A stretch of 64,000 bases of DNA from Lachnospiraceae bacterium (GTDB taxonomy: Bacteria; Bacillota; Clostridia; Lachnospirales; Lachnospiraceae), in contig JAKSSA010000002.1 in the NCBI GenBank assembly GCA_024403335.1, forward strand, positions 1-64,000. The letters run 5' to 3'. Positions 1-9,398 of this stretch are shown one piece after another (the first letter of the stretch is position 1; each line of letters starts with the position of its first letter). The position numbers and the translations under genes were made by a program. Below the pieces are notes generated by a model. That model saw only the letters and a program-made list of their open reading frames with translations. It searched no databases and was not told where the DNA came from.

Positions 1-11
1 GACTGGGGACA

Positions 12-28
12 CACCTGCATAGCAGGTG
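12..28. other. Perfect 7-bp inverted repeat at the left edge
   Basis: CACCTGC and GCAGGTG flank a 3-base ATA loop. It lies just beyond the terminator of the GGGtGRT gene, so it may belong to a feature outside the window (a terminator, an RNA hairpin or an element end). A short T-rich stretch follows on the plus strand. No transposase is visible. Confidence 0.4.
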
Positions 29-49
29 GTTTATTTGTATTGGGAATAC

Positions 50-78
50 AAAAAAAGACCGGAAATTTCTTCCCGGTC
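50..78 (-). terminator. Intrinsic terminator of the Fe-S operon
   Basis: On the minus strand a GACCGG/CCGGTC stem is followed by a run of seven T. It lies 27 bases after the stop codon of the GGGtGRT gene and would end the ilvN-mrp-scaffold-GGGtGRT transcript. Confidence 0.8.
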
Positions 79-104
79 CTTAATAATTAAATATGCTCTT
101 TAAA

Positions 105-1115
105 TTAGAACTTACCTTCCTTAGCAGCTAATTCAACACTTACAGCTACTGATACGGTAGCACCAACCATAGGGTTGTTACCCATACCGATAAGACCCAT
201 CATTTCTACGTGTGCAGGAACTGATGATGAACCAGCGAACTGAGCATCTGAATGCATACGTCCCATAGTATCTGTCATACCATATGAAGCAGGACCTGCA
301 GCCATGTTATCTGGATGAAGTGTACGACCTGTACCACCACCTGATGCTACTGAGAAGTACTTCTTACCCTGCTCGATACATTCCTTCTTGTATGTACCTG
401 CTACAGGATGCTGGAAACGTGTAGGATTGGTTGAGTTACCTGTAATAGAAACATCAACGCCTTCCTTATGCATGATTGCAACACCTTCACAAACATCATT
501 TGCACCATAGCAGTTAACCTTTGCACGTAAACCATCTGAATATGACTTACGGAATACTTCCTTAACTGTGTTTGTATAAGGATCATATTCTGTTTCAACA
601 AATGTGAAGCCATTGATACGAGAGATAATCTGAGCTGCATCCTTGCCAAGACCATTAAGGATAACTCTTAACGGTTTCTGACGAACCTTGTTAGCCTTTT
701 CAGCGATACCGATAGCACCTTCAGCTGCTGCGAATGATTCGTGACCAGCAAGGAATGCGAAACATTCTGTATCTTCTTCAAGAAGCATCTTACCAAGGTT
801 ACCATGTCCAAGACCAACCTTACGTGTATCAGCTACTGAACCGGGAATACAGAAAGCCTGTAAGCCTTCACCGATTGCTGCTGCTGCATCTGCTGCCTTC
901 TTGCAACCCTTCTTGATTGCGATAGCTGCACCTACTGTGTAAGCCCAGCAAGCATTTTCGAAGCAGATAGGCTGAATCTTCTTAACTGTGTTGTATACAT
1001 CTAAACCAGCATCCTTGGTAATCTTTTCAGCTTCTTCAATTGAAGCGATACCATAGCTGTTTAATACAGCATTGATCTGGTTAATTCTTCTTTCATATGA
1101 TTCGAATAAAGCCAT
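105..1115 (-). CDS. GGGtGRT family protein
   Basis: A 336-aa protein carrying the motif SGGGTGRT near residue 265, which gives the GGGtGRT family its name. The family has no established biochemical function. It has no signal peptide or membrane segment, so it is probably cytosolic. The start follows a TTGGAGGTG ribosome binding site. It lies 14 bases downstream of a NifU-like scaffold gene and probably shares its transcript. The pairing with the scaffold and an Mrp ATPase suggests a role in iron-sulfur cluster handling, but that is inference from context only. Family assignment is confident; function is not. Confidence 0.88.
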   Translation of the reverse strand: MALFESYERRINQINAVLNSYGIASIEEAEKITKDAGLDVYNTVKKIQPICFENACWAYTVGAAIAIKKGCKKAADAAAAIGEGLQAFCIPGSVADTRKVGLGHGNLGKMLLEEDTECFAFLAGHESFAAAEGAIGIAEKANKVRQKPLRVILNGLGKDAAQIISRINGFTFVETEYDPYTNTVKEVFRKSYSDGLRAKVNCYGANDVCEGVAIMHKEGVDVSITGNSTNPTRFQHPVAGTYKKECIEQGKKYFSVASGGGTGRTLHPDNMAAGPASYGMTDTMGRMHSDAQFAGSSSVPAHVEMMGLIGMGNNPMVGATVSVAVSVELAAKEGKF

Positions 1116-1129
1116 TTCTACACCTCCAA

Positions 1130-1822
1130 TTACTCAAGACGAGGATCAACGATCTTAACTGCATCCTGAACACGACCATACTGACCTTTAGCTTTTTCAT
1201 AAGCTGTGTTAGCGTCGTCGCCCTTCTTGATGAAGTCAGTCATCTTACCAAAGTTAACAAACTGATATCCGATAATCTGGTTATCTGCGTCAAGAGCAAT
1301 ACCGGTTACATAACCTTCTGCCATCTCGAGATAACGAGGTCCCTTTGCCAATGTTCCGTACATTGTACCAACCTGGCTTCTAAGTCCCTTACCAAGGTCT
1401 TCCAAACCTGCACCGATGGGAAGACCATCTTCTGAGAATGCACTCTGTGTACGACCATAAACGATCTGTAAGAAGAGTTCTCTCATAGCGGTGTTGATAG
1501 CATCGCATACAAGGTCTGTGTTTAATGCTTCAAGAATTGTTAATCCTGGAAGAATTTCAGATGCCATAGCAGCTGAATGTGTCATACCTGAGCAGCCAAG
1601 TGTCTCAACTAATGCCTCCTGAATGATACCATCTTTAACATTGAGAGTAAGCTTGCAGGCACCCTGCTGAGGTGCACACCAGCCAACACCGTGTGTAAGA
1701 CCGGAAATGTCCTTAATTTCCTTTGATTTTACCCATTTTGCTTCTTCCGGAATGGGGGCTGCACCATGATGTACACCCTGAGCTACCGGACACATCTTTT
1801 CAATTTCATGTGAATAAGTCAT
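1130..1822 (-). CDS. NifU-like iron-sulfur cluster assembly scaffold protein
   Basis: A 230-aa protein resembling the IscU/NifU N-terminal scaffold fold. Conserved Cys residues sit in VGWCAPQQGAC (about residues 48-56) and TLGCSGMTH (about residue 75), positions suited to holding a nascent Fe-S cluster. IscU is usually about 130 residues; the extra C-terminal part covers about residues 150-230. The start has an AAAGGAG site. It lies between the Mrp ATPase gene and the GGGtGRT gene. Probably it builds or transfers clusters together with Mrp. No cysteine desulfurase is present in this window. Confidence 0.75.
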   Translation of the reverse strand: MTYSHEIEKMCPVAQGVHHGAAPIPEEAKWVKSKEIKDISGLTHGVGWCAPQQGACKLTLNVKDGIIQEALVETLGCSGMTHSAAMASEILPGLTILEALNTDLVCDAINTAMRELFLQIVYGRTQSAFSEDGLPIGAGLEDLGKGLRSQVGTMYGTLAKGPRYLEMAEGYVTGIALDADNQIIGYQFVNFGKMTDFIKKGDDANTAYEKAKGQYGRVQDAVKIVDPRLE

Positions 1823-1925
1823 TGGGGGACTCCTTTCAAAAATTTACTTTTATACAGATAGCCTTCATAGGCCACCAATTCATAATTATACAACGATTAT
1901 TGCCATCTTTCAAGCAAAAAAGTGA

Positions 1926-2792
1926 TTATTCCGTAATTGCTGCTTTCTCCAAAATCTTAGCTAAAGCACCATCAAAATATGTACATTCATATTCTTCTAT
2001 TTTGCCACTATCAACATATGACGCAACCAAGGGATCAATCGGAAGCTTAGCCAATACTTCTATACCATGCTTTGCTGCAACTTCTTCTATCTTGCTTTCA
2101 CCAAAAACTGACACCTTCCTGCCGCAGTCAGGGCATTCAATGTAACTGTAATTTTCAACAAGTCCCAAAATAGGGATTTCCATCATCTTAGCCATGTTTA
2201 CGGCTTTTGCAACTATCATTGAAACCAAATCCTGAGGTGTTGTGACAACGATAATGCCATCAAGCTTGATTGACTGGAAAACAGTTAATGCAACGTCGCC
2301 TGTTCCGGGTGGCATATCAACAAAAAGATAATCAACATCTCCCCAGAATACCTCCTGCCAGAACTGCTTAACAACTCCTGCAATAACAGGTCCTCTCCAG
2401 ACAACAGGTGATTCCTCATTGTCAAGAAGAAGGTTTACTGACATAACTTCAATACCTGACTTTGAAAGTGCAGGTAAAATTCCCATCTCGCTTGCTGCTG
2501 CTCTTTCATGAATACCAAATGCCTGCGGTATTGAAGGTCCTGTAATGTCGGCATCAAGTATACCAACATTAAAACCTTTCTTCCTTGTAAGATTAGCAAG
2601 ATATGAAGTTACAAAGGATTTACCAACTCCACCTTTACCACTTACAATACCAATAACCTTCTTAATTTTTGAATCCTTATTATAGGGTTCATAAAAATCC
2701 TCTCTTGTTTTCTGTCTTGATGAACAATTAGAGCCACATGTAGAACAATCATGAGAACATGATGCTTCCTGCTCATACTTTTCTTCGCTCAT
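1926..2792 (-). CDS. Mrp/NBP35 family ATP-binding Fe-S carrier
   Basis: A 288-aa P-loop ATPase of the Mrp/NBP35 (ApbC) family, which carries and delivers Fe-S clusters to apo-proteins in the cytosol. The deviant Walker A motif GKGGVGKS is near residue 52. Two CxxC-type regions are visible: an N-terminal Cys-rich stretch (CSHDCSTCGSNC) as in NBP35, and a C-terminal CPDC that in this family bridges a [4Fe-4S] cluster across the dimer. The start has an AGAAGGAG site. It lies 21 bases downstream of ilvN and about 100 bases upstream of the NifU-like scaffold gene. Confidence 0.9.
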   Translation of the reverse strand: MSEEKYEQEASCSHDCSTCGSNCSSRQKTREDFYEPYNKDSKIKKVIGIVSGKGGVGKSFVTSYLANLTRKKGFNVGILDADITGPSIPQAFGIHERAAASEMGILPALSKSGIEVMSVNLLLDNEESPVVWRGPVIAGVVKQFWQEVFWGDVDYLFVDMPPGTGDVALTVFQSIKLDGIIVVTTPQDLVSMIVAKAVNMAKMMEIPILGLVENYSYIECPDCGRKVSVFGESKIEEVAAKHGIEVLAKLPIDPLVASYVDSGKIEEYECTYFDGALAKILEKAAITE

Positions 2793-2813
2793 ATTTACTC
2801 CTTCTTTCTTTTA

Positions 2814-3290
2814 TTATCCTCTCTTCAAACCTGTAAGACCTGTTCTTGAAATCTCAATAATTCCATGGTCTTCCATCAGATTAAGAAATGCTTCTATTTT
2901 GGTCTGATCACCGGTCAATTCAATCATCATGGATTCAGGTTTAACATCAACAATATTTGCTCTGAAAATACTTGCAATGGAAATAATATCCTGTCTTTTT
3001 TCAGGAGTAACAGATACTGTAACAAGCATCAGTTCTCTGCAAACCGAATAATCCGGAAGTAATTCCGTAACTGATTCAACTTCAATGAGTTTATAAAGCT
3101 GTTTTTCTATCTGTTCCAAAATTCTGTCATCGCCATAGACCACAACTATCATCCTTGAATATTCCGGATTTTCTGTTTCACCTACCGAAAGGCTTGTAAT
3201 ATTATATCCTCTTCTTGAAAACAGACCTGATACCCTGCTGAGTACACCTGCGCTGTTTTTTACAAGAATGGAAAGTACTTTTTTCTTCAT
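2814..3290 (-). CDS. ilvN: Acetolactate synthase small (regulatory) subunit
   Basis: A 158-aa regulatory subunit of acetohydroxyacid synthase, the first common step of valine, leucine and isoleucine synthesis. The N-terminal ACT domain begins with VLSILVKNSAGVLSRVSGLF and includes RRGYNITSLSVG; a C-terminal ALS_ss_C-type domain follows from about residue 80. Length is normal. The start follows CCGGAGGAG. A catalytic ilvB is not adjacent, which is unusual. The next gene in the transcript is the Mrp ATPase; the Fe-S enzymes IlvD and LeuCD act in the same pathway, so co-expression with Fe-S genes may be meaningful. Confidence 0.92.
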   Translation of the reverse strand: MKKKVLSILVKNSAGVLSRVSGLFSRRGYNITSLSVGETENPEYSRMIVVVYGDDRILEQIEKQLYKLIEVESVTELLPDYSVCRELMLVTVSVTPEKRQDIISIASIFRANIVDVKPESMMIELTGDQTKIEAFLNLMEDHGIIEISRTGLTGLKRG

Positions 3291-3335
3291 AACTCCTCCG
3301 GATTAACTTAATAGAAGATTATCTAAACCTATGTG

Positions 3336-3364
3336 ATTTTAACATAAAGCATATTCTTCTTCAA
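3336..3364 (-). promoter_or_regulatory. Promoter of the ilvN-mrp-scaffold-GGGtGRT operon
   Basis: On the minus strand TTGAAG (3364-3359) and TAAAAT (3341-3336) are separated by 17 bases. The inferred start of transcription lies about 40 bases before the ilvN ATG. Confidence 0.65.
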
Positions 3365-3377
3365 GTAATATACCCAA

Positions 3378-4721
3378 TTAGAAATCCAATTTTTTCGCTA
3401 TTTTTGCAAATATGGAAATCCGCTTATTTTTATCATTTAATCTCTTTGCATCCTTTGCAAAAAAATCAAAATAGTCCCTCTTAATGGCAGGATTTAATTC
3501 AAGCGCAATTGCGTCCATCTTTTTCTTAAAAGGTTTAAGTTCTGAACAGTTCCTGACAAAAGCTCTGTAATACTTTTTCTGCTTCATTTCCTTAGGGTCC
3601 ATACCGTTTTTAGCGGTTGCCATTTCCATATATGCCGCAGCATTAATCAGCTTTATTATAACCTCATCAGGCTTTGTTCCCTGATACTTTAAGGAAGCTT
3701 TTACCAATGCATTACTGTAAAGCGCATTCTTCGAGCAGGCCTCCACAAATTTATTGAAAAGCTCTGTACCTGTTCCTTCCATAAAGCTTATAAACGAGTC
3801 TGCAAGTTTAGTTGCATATGCTTCATCTTCAATTGATGGAAATCCCTGATTTATAAGTCTTTTTATGCCTTCCTCTTTTTTCCCTGATAATGCTTTGTCA
3901 TATAGTAAAGCCATCGCTGCAAGATGCATTGAATTTGGACATAAAGCATTTTTGGGTTTACAAAACTGTACATAATATCCTATTCCTCTTGAAGACTGGT
4001 CATTTATGTTAAGCTTTGAATCAACCACCTGAAAAACTTCGCATAAATCAAATTCAGAACGTTTTCTGAAAACTTCAATTCTTTCAAGAAATTCTCCAAT
4101 CTCTTCAAGATTATTTAAAGTATCAATTTTTGCTTCCAAAACTGCTTCATAGCCTTCAACACTGCTTAAGGATAATCGCTTTTCAAATTCTGCCATATTT
4201 GAATAATTGGAAATAATCTCAGGATAAACTTCGCATATGCCTTTCAAAATAAACTTATTTACGCCCTTGCTTCCGCGTTTTTTCAAGAATCTTATAAATT
4301 TATCCATTGAAGCATCTTTATTAAGCCCTGAAATCATGCTTATTATTTCCTTCAAATCTTCTGAGGAATTTTCTGCAAAAAGCTCCATAAAACACTCTGA
4401 AATAATCAAATCAGAAAACAGATAAAAATTGAACTTACAAAGCTTAAAAAATCTTGTATATACAAAAATAAAAGCTTTCCAGTCTTTGCTTGAAAATGCC
4501 TTAACCATTTCTTTATACTTCACAATGGTTTCTTCAGCAATTACCTTATTTCCGAACGCTTCGATAAAAGGGCTTTCTTTTACCTGCATCCACATATTTT
4601 TAGTATCTTTATCTCGTGGTGCTTTATATAATCGTTCAGTAAAGGTCTCAAATAAATCTGCATATTCTTCTTCAACTGTCAGCTTATTTTCCGTATTTTT
4701 AATAATCATTTCAGGTTCCAT
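3378..4721 (-). CDS. Uncharacterised 447-aa protein, probably alpha-helical
   Basis: I do not recognise this protein. It has no signal peptide, membrane segment or catalytic motif. The sequence is rich in Lys, Glu, Phe, Ile and Leu and reads as mostly helical, perhaps helical-repeat-like. A basic tail (FAKDAKRLNDKNKRISIFAKIAKKLDF region) ends the protein. The start has a GAGG site. It stands alone between the ilvN promoter and the potD terminator, so it is probably its own transcription unit. Codon use and an uninterrupted 447-codon frame support a real gene. Confidence 0.7.
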   Translation of the reverse strand: MEPEMIIKNTENKLTVEEEYADLFETFTERLYKAPRDKDTKNMWMQVKESPFIEAFGNKVIAEETIVKYKEMVKAFSSKDWKAFIFVYTRFFKLCKFNFYLFSDLIISECFMELFAENSSEDLKEIISMISGLNKDASMDKFIRFLKKRGSKGVNKFILKGICEVYPEIISNYSNMAEFEKRLSLSSVEGYEAVLEAKIDTLNNLEEIGEFLERIEVFRKRSEFDLCEVFQVVDSKLNINDQSSRGIGYYVQFCKPKNALCPNSMHLAAMALLYDKALSGKKEEGIKRLINQGFPSIEDEAYATKLADSFISFMEGTGTELFNKFVEACSKNALYSNALVKASLKYQGTKPDEVIIKLINAAAYMEMATAKNGMDPKEMKQKKYYRAFVRNCSELKPFKKKMDAIALELNPAIKRDYFDFFAKDAKRLNDKNKRISIFAKIAKKLDF

Positions 4722-4788
4722 AATTACCTCGTTGTTTTTTAGTTTTAAACCATCTATCAGACGAAATCATAACCTTGTAAGTTCCAAA

Positions 4789-4812
4789 ACAGCAGGCCTT
4801 TAAACCTGCTGT
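4789..4812 (-). terminator. Terminator of the pot operon
   Basis: ACAGCAGG and CCTGCTGT form an 8-bp stem with an 8-base loop; on the minus strand TTTTGG follows. It begins a few bases after the potD stop codon. Confidence 0.7.
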
Positions 4813-4818
4813 AATTTG

Positions 4819-5874
4819 TTATTTTTCCATTTTTACTTCATTCCACTTCTTCATGTAGACTTCATCGGTTGCCTCACCAAGATAAACAAAAGCCTCGCAA
4901 CGATTAAGCATTTCAGTTGTAGGGAATGCTACCAAACTGTACTTTATGTCTTCGTCTTCAATCATTTCTCTTGCAACTGTATTAGGAGTAGAATATGTGA
5001 TAGCTTCAAAGTTCTTTAAAGCTATATCTCCTCTGCACATGAAGTTAATCCACTTCATTGCATTTTCTGTATTAGGTGCATTCTTAGGAACTACCCATCC
5101 GTCAATCCAGACATTTGAACCTTCCTTGGGAATAACATATTCAAGGTTAGGATTCTCTCTCTTAACATAAATAGCTTCGCCTGAGTAGATTACACCAAGA
5201 ATTGCTTCGCCACCAATCATCTTATCTCTTACCTGGTCAACAACATATGCCTGAACCAAAGGATTCTGTTCCTGTAACAGTTTCTTTGCTGCTTCAAGTT
5301 CTTTTTCATCCTTTGAGTTAAGTGAATAGCCAAGATATCTCAACGCTGCTGCGAAGGCATCTCTTACACTATCCATCATCAGAATTTCGCCCTTGTACTG
5401 AGGATCAAAAATAGCTGACCATGAATCAATCGGAGCTGTAACCTTTGTCTTATCATAAAGGATACCCATTGTACCCCAGCAGTAAGGAACACAATATTTA
5501 TTACCCGGGTCAAAGGTTTCTGCACTCTTTAAATATTCAGGATCAATATTTTTCAAATTAGGAACAGCTGACTTGTCAATTTCCTGTAAAAGGTCCTTTT
5601 CAAGCATCTTACTTACCATATAGTCTGAAGGGCAAATAACATCATATTTTACTGCACCTGACTCAACAAGAGGGTACATATCTTCATTTGTTTCGAATTC
5701 ATTGTAAATAACTTTGATGTCATATTCTTCCTCGAACATTTCAATAACATCTTCGTCAATGTACTCGCCCCAGTTGTAAACATAAACTTCGCCGTTAGCA
5801 TACTTCTTGCCACAGCCTGTAACGAAAAGCATCATCAACACAAATAAACCAATCAATAAGCCTTTTCTTTTCAT
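4819..5874 (-). CDS. potD: Spermidine/putrescine ABC transporter substrate-binding lipoprotein
   Basis: A 351-aa extracellular polyamine-binding lipoprotein. The N-terminus is a lipoprotein signal peptide with hydrophobic core LLIGLFVLMMLFVTG followed by the lipidated Cys (VTGC, about residue 21). The PotD-type fold starts with VYVYNWGEYID, a motif typical of PotD/PotF. Length is normal for the family. It is the last gene of regulator-potA-potB-potC-potD. It would capture spermidine or putrescine and hand it to the PotBC channel. The exact polyamine cannot be told from sequence alone. Confidence 0.93.
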   Translation of the reverse strand: MKRKGLLIGLFVLMMLFVTGCGKKYANGEVYVYNWGEYIDEDVIEMFEEEYDIKVIYNEFETNEDMYPLVESGAVKYDVICPSDYMVSKMLEKDLLQEIDKSAVPNLKNIDPEYLKSAETFDPGNKYCVPYCWGTMGILYDKTKVTAPIDSWSAIFDPQYKGEILMMDSVRDAFAAALRYLGYSLNSKDEKELEAAKKLLQEQNPLVQAYVVDQVRDKMIGGEAILGVIYSGEAIYVKRENPNLEYVIPKEGSNVWIDGWVVPKNAPNTENAMKWINFMCRGDIALKNFEAITYSTPNTVAREMIEDEDIKYSLVAFPTTEMLNRCEAFVYLGEATDEVYMKKWNEVKMEK

Positions 5875-5932
5875 TTCTTTTCCTCTTTTTCTTCTTATTA
5901 TTTATTTCAACCCGGCATATGCCGACTTACTT

Positions 5933-6721
5933 TTAATTTTTTCTTTTCTTTGCTTCTGCCATGTTTCTTTTATTAACAATAATCAAAAGCACCAGAACTG
6001 ATACAAACAGCAATGTTGACAGTGCATACATTTCAGGTTTGATGCCTTTTCTTGTCTCAGCATATATCTTTGTTGACAAAGTATGGATTTCTGCACCGCG
6101 TGTAAAGTGAGTGATAACAAAGTCATCCATTGACATTGTAAAGGAAAGAATAAAACCTGATACAATGCCAGGCATCAAATCCGGTAATACTACCTTGCAG
6201 AATGCCTTAACCGGTGTGGCGCCCAAATCAAGTGCAGCCTCATAAACTGAAGAATTTGTCTGCTTCATTTTAGGAAGAACACTTAATACAACATATGGGA
6301 TATTAAATGTAATATGTCCGATAAGTACCGCATTAAATCCAAGTTTCATATTAACCGCAACAAATACAAGCATAAGTGAAACGCCTGTAACGATTTCAGC
6401 ATTCAGCATGGGAATATTCGAAAGAGTTGTCAGTATTGTCTTAGGAACTTTCTTCATCCTGCTCATTGCTATTACTGCAAGTGTGCCTATAACAGTTGCA
6501 AACAAAGCAGATAAAAGTGCTATCAGCAAAGTATTTGACAAAGCTGACATAATTTCTCTGTTCTGAAACAGCTCTCCATACCATTTTAAGGTAAAACCAC
6601 CCCATTTAGCTCTTGATTTGGATGCATTAAAGGATAATACAACCAATACTAAAATAGGCGCATAAAGGAAAACCATAACAAGCCCAATATATATATTTTC
6701 CAGAATTCTTCGTGTTTTCAT
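5933..6721 (-). CDS. potC: Spermidine/putrescine ABC transporter permease PotC
   Basis: An inner-membrane permease of the PotC type with about six membrane segments. The binding-protein-dependent transport loop is visible as EAALDLGATPVKAFCKVVLP around residues 170-190, which contacts the PotA ATPase. I chose the ATG at 6721, eight bases after AGGAG, over a GTG two codons upstream that sits too close to the site. It lies 14 bases after potB. Confidence 0.92.
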   Translation of the reverse strand: MKTRRILENIYIGLVMVFLYAPILVLVVLSFNASKSRAKWGGFTLKWYGELFQNREIMSALSNTLLIALLSALFATVIGTLAVIAMSRMKKVPKTILTTLSNIPMLNAEIVTGVSLMLVFVAVNMKLGFNAVLIGHITFNIPYVVLSVLPKMKQTNSSVYEAALDLGATPVKAFCKVVLPDLMPGIVSGFILSFTMSMDDFVITHFTRGAEIHTLSTKIYAETRKGIKPEMYALSTLLFVSVLVLLIIVNKRNMAEAKKRKN

Positions 6722-6735
6722 TAACACTTCTCCTA

Positions 6736-7593
6736 TTAAAAGCCTTTAACATCATCCTTATCATAAATGGATACCAAAGCCATCGAAATCAGGATGAAAA
6801 TCATAAGTACCAAAGACAAACCTGAACCGGCATTCCAGTTGCCTAAGAATTTAAACTGCTGTTCTATTACATTACCAATAAGAACAATCTTGCTTCCACC
6901 AAGTATAGATGAAATAACGAAGGTGGTAAGTGATGGTACGAATACCATTGTTATTCCACTTATCATACCAGGTACACTTAATGGAAGAATAACCTTAATA
7001 AATGTCTGAAATGCATTAGCACCTAAGTCTCTGGCTGCGTTTATAACATTCTGGTCAATCTTTACCAAAACATTGTAAATCGGAAGAATCATAAACGGAA
7101 GAAAGTTATACACCATACCAAATACAATTGCTCCAGATGTATTAATAAGGTTAAGTGGTTTAATCCCGAAAACACTTAAAAGGCTGTTTATTACGCCTGT
7201 TTTTTCAAGAATATTCTGCCATGCTATGGTTCTTAATAAGAAATTCATCCACATGGGAAGCATAAATATCATAATGACAAAGCTGTCTGAACCAACATTT
7301 CTGTTTCTTAACATCAATGCAATGGGATATGCAAGTATTAAACAGATTATGGTTGAAATTAGGGAAAGCTCCAAGGATAAACCAAGTGCTTTTAAATTAA
7401 TAGGATTTGCAATCAAAGTCAGATTGGAAAGTGAAAATCTTAACCCATCATCAGTTTTAACAGTAAATCCATAATATGCTATAAGCAAAAGCGGAATAAC
7501 AATGAATGCCACCATCCAGACAATGTACGGTCCGGCAAGTAACTGGCGAAAAACTCCGCTTGTCTGCATTTTTCTTTTAAATCTTTCTCTCAT
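6736..7593 (-). CDS. potB: Spermidine/putrescine ABC transporter permease PotB
   Basis: An inner-membrane permease of the PotB type with about six membrane segments, pairing with PotC. The EAA-like loop reads INAARDLGANAFQTFIKVIL. I chose the ATG at 7593, preceded by TAGGAC; a TTG at 7620 would extend it by nine residues and overlap the potA stop codon. Order potA-potB-potC-potD matches the canonical operon. Confidence 0.9.
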   Translation of the reverse strand: MRERFKRKMQTSGVFRQLLAGPYIVWMVAFIVIPLLLIAYYGFTVKTDDGLRFSLSNLTLIANPINLKALGLSLELSLISTIICLILAYPIALMLRNRNVGSDSFVIMIFMLPMWMNFLLRTIAWQNILEKTGVINSLLSVFGIKPLNLINTSGAIVFGMVYNFLPFMILPIYNVLVKIDQNVINAARDLGANAFQTFIKVILPLSVPGMISGITMVFVPSLTTFVISSILGGSKIVLIGNVIEQQFKFLGNWNAGSGLSLVLMIFILISMALVSIYDKDDVKGF

Positions 7594-7609
7594 GTTTAGT
7601 CCTACAATA

Positions 7610-8689
7610 TCACTCGTCAACTACTCCAACAGCCTCTTCATCATCAGATTCAGGTTTATTCATAATCTGAATGTTGAAGGGATCAACCCAGATACCAACT
7701 TCCTGTCCTACAGGCACCAAATCGGTTGAATGAACAAGCCATTCAAAGCCATTTGCCATTACTTCCATTTCATAATGTACACCCTTGAAAATAAGTGAAG
7801 TAACTCTGCCCTTAATAATTCCCTTTTCAGGCGGAAGCAAGTCTACATCTTCAGGTCTTATAACTACGTCAACAGATTTGTTAATGCCAAGTCCTTCGTC
7901 AACACATTCAAAATTTGCACCCAGAATATTAACAAGCTTGTCTCTTACCATAGTACCGGAAATAATATTACTTTCTCCGATAAAGTCAGCAACAAATGCA
8001 TTCTGAGGTTCGTTATAAATCATTTCAGGTGTACCAATCTGCTGTATATAACCTTTATTCATTACAACAATTGTATCTGACATGGTTAAGGCTTCTTCCT
8101 GGTCATGAGTTACATAAACGAAAGTAATACCAAGCTCATTTTTCAAACGAATAAGCTCATATTGCATGTCCTGTCTGAGCTTTAAGTCCAAAGCGCCTAA
8201 AGGTTCATCAAGCAACAGCACCTTAGGTTCATTTACAATAGCTCTTGCAATTGCGATTCTCTGCTGCTGACCTCCTGAAAGTGAATCCGGCATTCTGTTT
8301 TCATAACCATCAAGATTAACAAGCTTCAACGCATATTTGATTTTATCCTGAATATACTGTTTGCTTTTCTTCTTAATATTAAGACCAAATGCAATATTAT
8401 CTGCAATTGTCATATGAGTGAACAATGCATACTTCTGGAAAACAGTATTAAGCTGTCTCTCATTAGGAGGAAGCTTTGTAATGTCCTTGCCGTCAAAAAT
8501 AACCTGTCCGGCATCTGGAGTCTCGAAACCGCCTATGATACGAAGCATGGTTGTCTTACCACAGCCTGAAGGACCAAGAATGGTAAGGAATTCGTTTTCT
8601 CTTATGTAAAGATTCAAATCATCCAAAATCAGTTCGCCGTCGAATGACTTGGAAATATGTGATAAATTAATCAGTTTCTTGTTTTCCAT
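7610..8689 (-). CDS. potA: Spermidine/putrescine ABC transporter ATPase
   Basis: A 359-aa ABC ATPase. Walker A is GPSGCGKTT (about residue 38), the signature is LSGGQQQ, Walker B is [11 protein letters not shown], and a TOBE regulatory domain ([12 protein letters not shown] region) covers about residues 280-350. It energises uptake of polyamines through PotBC. It follows the regulator gene by 40 bases and is probably on the same transcript. Confidence 0.94.
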   Translation of the reverse strand: MENKKLINLSHISKSFDGELILDDLNLYIRENEFLTILGPSGCGKTTMLRIIGGFETPDAGQVIFDGKDITKLPPNERQLNTVFQKYALFTHMTIADNIAFGLNIKKKSKQYIQDKIKYALKLVNLDGYENRMPDSLSGGQQQRIAIARAIVNEPKVLLLDEPLGALDLKLRQDMQYELIRLKNELGITFVYVTHDQEEALTMSDTIVVMNKGYIQQIGTPEMIYNEPQNAFVADFIGESNIISGTMVRDKLVNILGANFECVDEGLGINKSVDVVIRPEDVDLLPPEKGIIKGRVTSLIFKGVHYEMEVMANGFEWLVHSTDLVPVGQEVGIWVDPFNIQIMNKPESDDEEAVGVVDE

Positions 8690-8729
8690 AAGTATTTCCT
8701 TTTTTTTGGTTTATTAGTAAAAATATTCT

Positions 8730-9269
8730 CTAAAAACTCGGTGGTGTAGATACCCACAAAACCTGAGCAGGTGTCTTTCCCGAATTTTTCATAAAATGAG
8801 TTTTATTTGGTGTGAAGTAAAAGCTCTCTCCCTTTTTAACTTTGTACTTCTTATTACCTACATAAAGCTCAATTGAACCATTCATGACATATCCAAACTC
8901 TTCACCTTCATGAGGGTTATCAGGATAAGTCTCCCCATCTGTTTCAATTGTCAGAAGTATGGGTTCCATCATGTTCTTCTGCGCATTTGGGATAATCCAC
9001 TCAATTTTGTTTTTAAGCTCAGAATCTATTTTTTCAAAATAGTCAGATTTCTTAAAAACAACCTCTTCCGAAGCAGTGCCTGTAAAAAACTCCTCAAGAT
9101 TTGTTCCAAGACACTGTAAAATATCTATAAGTGTCTGAATACTCGGAGAAGTCTGGTTTCTTTCAAGCTGTGAAATGAACCCCTTTGAAAGTTCCGCTCT
9201 GTCCGCAAGTTCTTCCTGTGTCAGATTCTTGTAAATCCTCAGTTCCTTTATTTTAGCCCCTATATCCAT
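8730..9269 (-). CDS. XRE-family regulator with C-terminal cupin domain, pot operon regulator
   Basis: A 179-aa transcription factor. Residues 1-60 are an XRE helix-turn-helix (KELRIYKNLTQEELADRAEL, then SKGFISQLERNQTSPS). Residues 110-179 are a cupin_2 barrel (PHEGEEFGYVMNGSIELYVG, then KKGESFYF). This architecture is shared with PuuR and other regulators of polyamine genes. It is the first gene of the pot operon, and its promoter carries three operator-like repeats, so autoregulation together with pot control is likely. The ligand of the cupin (polyamine or other) is inferred only. The start follows TTGGAGGG. Confidence 0.88.
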   Translation of the reverse strand: MDIGAKIKELRIYKNLTQEELADRAELSKGFISQLERNQTSPSIQTLIDILQCLGTNLEEFFTGTASEEVVFKKSDYFEKIDSELKNKIEWIIPNAQKNMMEPILLTIETDGETYPDNPHEGEEFGYVMNGSIELYVGNKKYKVKKGESFYFTPNKTHFMKNSGKTPAQVLWVSTPPSF

Positions 9270-9289
9270 AATCCCTCCAAAAGAGCAAT

Positions 9290-9395
9290 AATAAACTCAA
9301 TGTTTAGTAATACAATTTTTTAACAAAAATAAGTCGAAAGTTTAGTATTATTGTTCTTTTAGCAAAAATAAATTGTAAGTTTAGTAAAACTAAAC
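9290..9395 (-). promoter_or_regulatory. Three 20-bp operator-like direct repeats upstream of the pot regulator
   Basis: Copies at 9290-9309, 9328-9347 and 9367-9386 share the pattern AATAA, seven to eight variable bases, then GTTTAGTA. They are spaced 38 and 39 bases apart. The third extends into a perfect inverted repeat GTTTAGT-AAA-ACTAAAC (9379-9395) that overlaps the predicted transcription start. The first contains TAAAC-tcaat-GTTTA. Likely binding sites for the adjacent XRE-cupin regulator. Confidence 0.7.
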
Positions 9396-9398
9396 CAC

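Noticed and set aside
1..104. Insertion sequence end at the left edge
   Set aside because: A perfect hairpin is present but no transposase, target duplication or second end can be seen in the window.
9290..9395. CRISPR-like array
   Set aside because: Only three degenerate 20-base repeats with short spacers inside a promoter; no cas genes; operator sites explain it better.
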